A program made the position numbers and the translations under genes. 64,000 nucleotides of DNA from Firm-04 sp964392175 (GTDB lineage: Bacteria > Bacillota > Clostridia > Oscillospirales > Ruminococcaceae): the NCBI GenBank assembly GCA_964392175.1, contig CAYMOJ010000004.1, positions 1 through 64,000 on the forward strand. The letters are read 5' to 3'. Positions 61,104 through 64,000 of the stretch are shown piece by piece; the stretch's first letter is position 1; each line of letters begins with the position of its first letter. The notes beneath the pieces were generated by a model. That model saw nothing but the letters and a program-made list of their open reading frames with translations. It did not search any database and had not been told where the DNA came from.

Positions 61104-64000
61104 ATGGGAAATTTCAAAAGCCGTAAGCTCCATGCAGCTGCCCTTGCTGCGGTGCTCGCGGTGACCGCAGTGCCCCGTATCGAATTCGGGACAATGCAGT
61201 TAGCCGAGGCTGTGCAGTCTGTAATGGATTTTCAACAACAGCTTGCTGCCATGAAAACACCGGAAACCAACACGGTGCCCTTCGTATCGTTGCGATACGA
61301 TGCCGAAAAGGATATGCTCTACCGTGATGGTCAGCCTGTGGGCGACCGTTTGGGCGAGTATGCCGTGATCAATGGAAAACTGATGGTTTCGGCAGAGGCG
61401 GCAGGTATGGGGGATACCTGCACAGGTTATGTTTCACTGGAACAGGCTGCAAAACAGATCGGCTGTACGATAACCGAAGATCAAAATGGCATCACCGTGA
61501 CCTCCCCCTTTGATTCCGCTTGCCTGATCGTGCGCGGAGAAGGCGTGACAGAACAGTATGGTGCCATTGATTGCGTGGAAAATCGCGATGGCGTGCGCGT
61601 GCTGCAATATGCGACCCCTGCCGATGCATACTGCGCCTATCAGCAGTTCGTGAACGATGAGCATGTGGATTTTGCAGAGCCTTCCAAAACGGTTTCTATC
61701 GCGGATGCTGACCAGACAGCATATCACTACACTACGGATGACAACACCGACTGGGGCGTAAGTGCCATTGGGGCAGAAAGCTATAACCAAAGCCTCATCG
61801 CAAGCCATGAAACGCTGCCTGAAATCGTGGTTGCCGTGCTGGATACGGGTATCTACTTTGAACATGAGCGGTTTGTAGATCGCATTGCAGGGCATGGCGC
61901 ATCCTTTTTGGATACAAATACCTATACGGTGGATGATCAGAACGGACATGGCACGCACTGCGCAGGTATCATTGTGGGTGCAACAGCCGATAATGTCAAA
62001 ATTCTGCCGGTACGCATTCTGGATGTAGAAGGCTACGGCAGTGACTTGGGCATCTACTGCGGTATGCTGTATGCCATGGAGCAGGGCGTCGATGTGGTTA
62101 GCATGAGCCTTGGCGGCAGCGGCGAATCCGCACTGATGGAGTACATGGTCGATCAGCTTTATGAAGCAGGCATTGTGTGCTGTGTGGCTGCCGGCAACGA
62201 AAGCATGGACGCAGATAATGTCCACCCTGCCCGTGCCGAGCGCGCGATCACAGTCGGTGCTGTGGATCAGTACAAGAACCTTGCGTATTTTTCCAACTAT
62301 GGCCCCGTGGTGGATGTCGTTGCACCCGGCGTGGATGTTTACAGTGCCGGCATAGATAGCCCTGATGAATTTGTTTACATGAGCGGCACCAGTATGGCAA
62401 CGCCCTATGTGGCAGCCTGCTCTGCTATGGTGCTTTCAGCGGATGAGACCCTTTCCGTAGATGATGTGGATGCCTTCCTGAAGGCAAATGCCATAGATCT
62501 GGGCGCATCCGGTAAGGATGATCTCTTCGGCTATGGTATGGTGTATATGGGCGATTTCACCTTTGATGGCACCTATTGCGCCGCACCGGAGATCATTTAT
62601 TCCGATACAACAGATATGGTGGAGGTAACGATCTCCTGCGCAACAGAGGGTGCTGCTATCTACTATACCCTGGATGGTTCCACACCGGATAAGGAAAACG
62701 GCAGCTTGTATACCGGGACATTTACGCTGAGCGAATCCGCATTGGTGAAAGCAGTTTCGTATCTTGGTGATAAGGTCGGCAGATACAGCGAAATGGGCAT
62801 TTGCGTCAACGGTGAGGATATCCCCGATGCGGTTATCGTCAAAGACGGTGTGCTGGTCGCTTACAACGGCGTACTGGAAACGCTCGATCTCAGTGCGCGC
62901 ACCGATATCACCGCAATTGGTGAGCGTGCATTTGCCGGTAACACCATCGTGGAATCTGTGTACTTTGCCGATACAGTCACATCCATCGGTGATTACGCCT
63001 TTGCAAGCTGCTCTTCGTTATACACCGTTGAAGCAACTGCGGTGACAGCTGTAGGCGAAGCAGCGTTCCGCGACTCTAATATCATGCGATTGATTTCCGC
63101 ACCACTGGAAAGCCTGGGTGAAGCCGCTTTTGAGAGTTGCGATACGCTGTGGGATCTGACCCTTTCCGATGCGATCACAGAGATCCCTGCGCGTTTCTTG
63201 AAAAACTCGTTCTATGGCGGCACACTGACGCTTCCCAATGTCACCACCATTGGTGATGAAGCATTCGCGAAGTGCTATAACACGGAATTTTTAGATGTCA
63301 ATTGGAGCGGTATCACCACAGTGGGCAAAGAAGCCTTCTATGGTTGCTTCCTTGAGGGCGTATACGCAGATTTTGAACAGCTGCAATCCATCGGAGAAGG
63401 CGCATTTTGTGAGTGCAGTTTGCTTGCAGGTATCACGCTACCCGAAAATATCACTGTGCTTCCTGCCAATCTGCTTACATATGTAGATGCGCTGGAATAT
63501 CTCAAAGCACCCGGCGTAACCGTTGTGGAGAATTCTGCATTGGCACTGTATTCCGCTCCCAATGCAGAAATGGTGGTGGAGCTGCCCTTTGCACAAATCA
63601 CTACCGTTGGCGATTCGGCATTTGAGGGCTTCTACTTCCCCCAATCCGTCGAATTTTCTGCACTGATTGCGATGGGCGATGACGCATTTGCTTCTACCAG
63701 TGGCGGGATGCTCTCCTTCCCTGCACTGAAAGAGATTCCCGACAGCGGATTTTCGTGCGCGCAAAACCCTGTGCTGTACTTTGAACAGGTCACGACAATC
63801 GACGCATATGCCTTCCTGGCAGCGGATTCCATCGCCGTGCTTTCCGAGAAATGTACAACGATCGACAATACCGCATTCGTGGCAAGCACCATTGCTGCAC
63901 CGGCGCAAAGCACAGCAGCAGTGTTCGCGCGGGAAAACGATATCCCTTACTATGAAACACCATCGGTGTATGCACCCAAGTATGACTATATTTTTAACGC
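61104..64000 (+). CDS. Exported subtilisin-like protease with BspA-type repeats (partial)
   Basis: The reading frame is open to the window end (965 codons), so the C-terminus is missing. A signal peptide starts MGNFKSRKLHAAALAAVLAV. An N-terminal prodomain region runs to about 225. The S8 domain has Asp247 in VAVLDTGIYF, His282 in NGHGTHCAGI and Ser430 in SGTSMATPYVAA. A chitobiase-like C-terminal domain follows (AIYYTLDGSTPDKENG, about 515-560), then many leucine-rich BspA/LRR_5 repeats (ITAIGERAFAGNTIVESVYF). AAGGAG precedes ATG 61104. It is probably a surface protease with an adhesion module; a dockerin or anchor may lie beyond the edge. Confidence 0.88.
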   Translation, partial: MGNFKSRKLHAAALAAVLAVTAVPRIEFGTMQLAEAVQSVMDFQQQLAAMKTPETNTVPFVSLRYDAEKDMLYRDGQPVGDRLGEYAVINGKLMVSAEAAGMGDTCTGYVSLEQAAKQIGCTITEDQNGITVTSPFDSACLIVRGEGVTEQYGAIDCVENRDGVRVLQYATPADAYCAYQQFVNDEHVDFAEPSKTVSIADADQTAYHYTTDDNTDWGVSAIGAESYNQSLIASHETLPEIVVAVLDTGIYFEHERFVDRIAGHGASFLDTNTYTVDDQNGHGTHCAGIIVGATADNVKILPVRILDVEGYGSDLGIYCGMLYAMEQGVDVVSMSLGGSGESALMEYMVDQLYEAGIVCCVAAGNESMDADNVHPARAERAITVGAVDQYKNLAYFSNYGPVVDVVAPGVDVYSAGIDSPDEFVYMSGTSMATPYVAACSAMVLSADETLSVDDVDAFLKANAIDLGASGKDDLFGYGMVYMGDFTFDGTYCAAPEIIYSDTTDMVEVTISCATEGAAIYYTLDGSTPDKENGSLYTGTFTLSESALVKAVSYLGDKVGRYSEMGICVNGEDIPDAVIVKDGVLVAYNGVLETLDLSARTDITAIGERAFAGNTIVESVYFADTVTSIGDYAFASCSSLYTVEATAVTAVGEAAFRDSNIMRLISAPLESLGEAAFESCDTLWDLTLSDAITEIPARFLKNSFYGGTLTLPNVTTIGDEAFAKCYNTEFLDVNWSGITTVGKEAFYGCFLEGVYADFEQLQSIGEGAFCECSLLAGITLPENITVLPANLLTYVDALEYLKAPGVTVVENSALALYSAPNAEMVVELPFAQITTVGDSAFEGFYFPQSVEFSALIAMGDDAFASTSGGMLSFPALKEIPDSGFSCAQNPVLYFEQVTTIDAYAFLAADSIAVLSEKCTTIDNTAFVASTIAAPAQSTAAVFARENDIPYYETPSVYAPKYDYIFN

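Overview
The window reads as a chromosomal segment of a spore-forming, plant-fibre and glycan-using gut Clostridium-class bacterium, most like Ruminococcus/Oscillospiraceae. The grounds are a cytosolic GH94 cellobiose phosphorylase, GH27/GH5/GH2 glycosidases, a dockerin-bearing exported protein with a cohesin-like lipoprotein, L-fucose catabolism, the Firmicute order dgt-dnaG-rpoD, spoVT and pdaA sporulation genes with sigma-G-like promoters, and strong AGGAGG-type ribosome sites. Many exported proteins share Thr-rich linkers. No rRNA, tRNA, CRISPR array, insertion sequence or intact prophage was seen. Assignments come from reading the sequence and recalled family motifs; no database was searched.

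Layout. 0.1-5.3 kb: cellobiose phosphorylase, then a cell-wall amidase coupled to an orphan FkbH-like protein. 5.4-14.2 kb: a Cys-rich membrane peptide behind a structured leader, then a tightly overlapping operon (ApgM-type phosphoglycerate mutase, TtcA-like, TsaD, CysK, TrmN6-like, RsmI, a transglutaminase-like envelope protein) and a P-loop ATPase behind a terminator-like hairpin. 14.3-20.0 kb: a large exported DUF6055-like/beta-helix/LamG/dockerin protein, a lipoprotein barnase with its barstar, two small proteins and a GH27 alpha-galactosidase. 20.1-25.9 kb: SpoVT, intracellular GH5 and GH2 enzymes, and a C_GCAxxG_C_C redox protein. 25.9-30.8 kb (minus): a complete PTS (EIIA-C-B, an EEP-family hydrolase, HPr, EI). 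30.9-38 kb: an asparagine-synthetase-like protein without a glutaminase nucleophile, the cohesin-like lipoprotein, a NatA/NatB-like ABC exporter and a small export protein.

38.2-43.3 kb: dgt-dnaG-rpoD with a second, adjacent rpoD. 43.4-47.1 kb (minus): nadB-nadC and an SGNH-hydrolase lipoprotein. 47.3-50.0 kb: rpsO with a structured leader, and pnp. 50.1-53.5 kb (minus): an RluA-type pseudouridine synthase, a lone phage-type replisome organizer carrying internal palindromic repeats, a PdaA-like deacetylase and a membrane protein. 53.7-58.2 kb (minus): the fucose operon fucA-fucU-fucK-fucI. 58.4-64 kb: ribulose-phosphate epimerase, a MecA-like adaptor, a membrane-anchored putative glycosidase, and a subtilisin-type protease with leucine-rich repeats that runs off the window.

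Most worth a second look: the lipoprotein barnase/barstar pair with a co-substituted interface hot spot; origin-like repeats inside the lone replisome organizer gene; tandem housekeeping sigma factors; a cohesin-like lipoprotein whose half-domains appear in swapped order; the glutaminase-dead AsnB homologue; and two places where a promoter starts transcription inside the hairpin that terminates the preceding gene.
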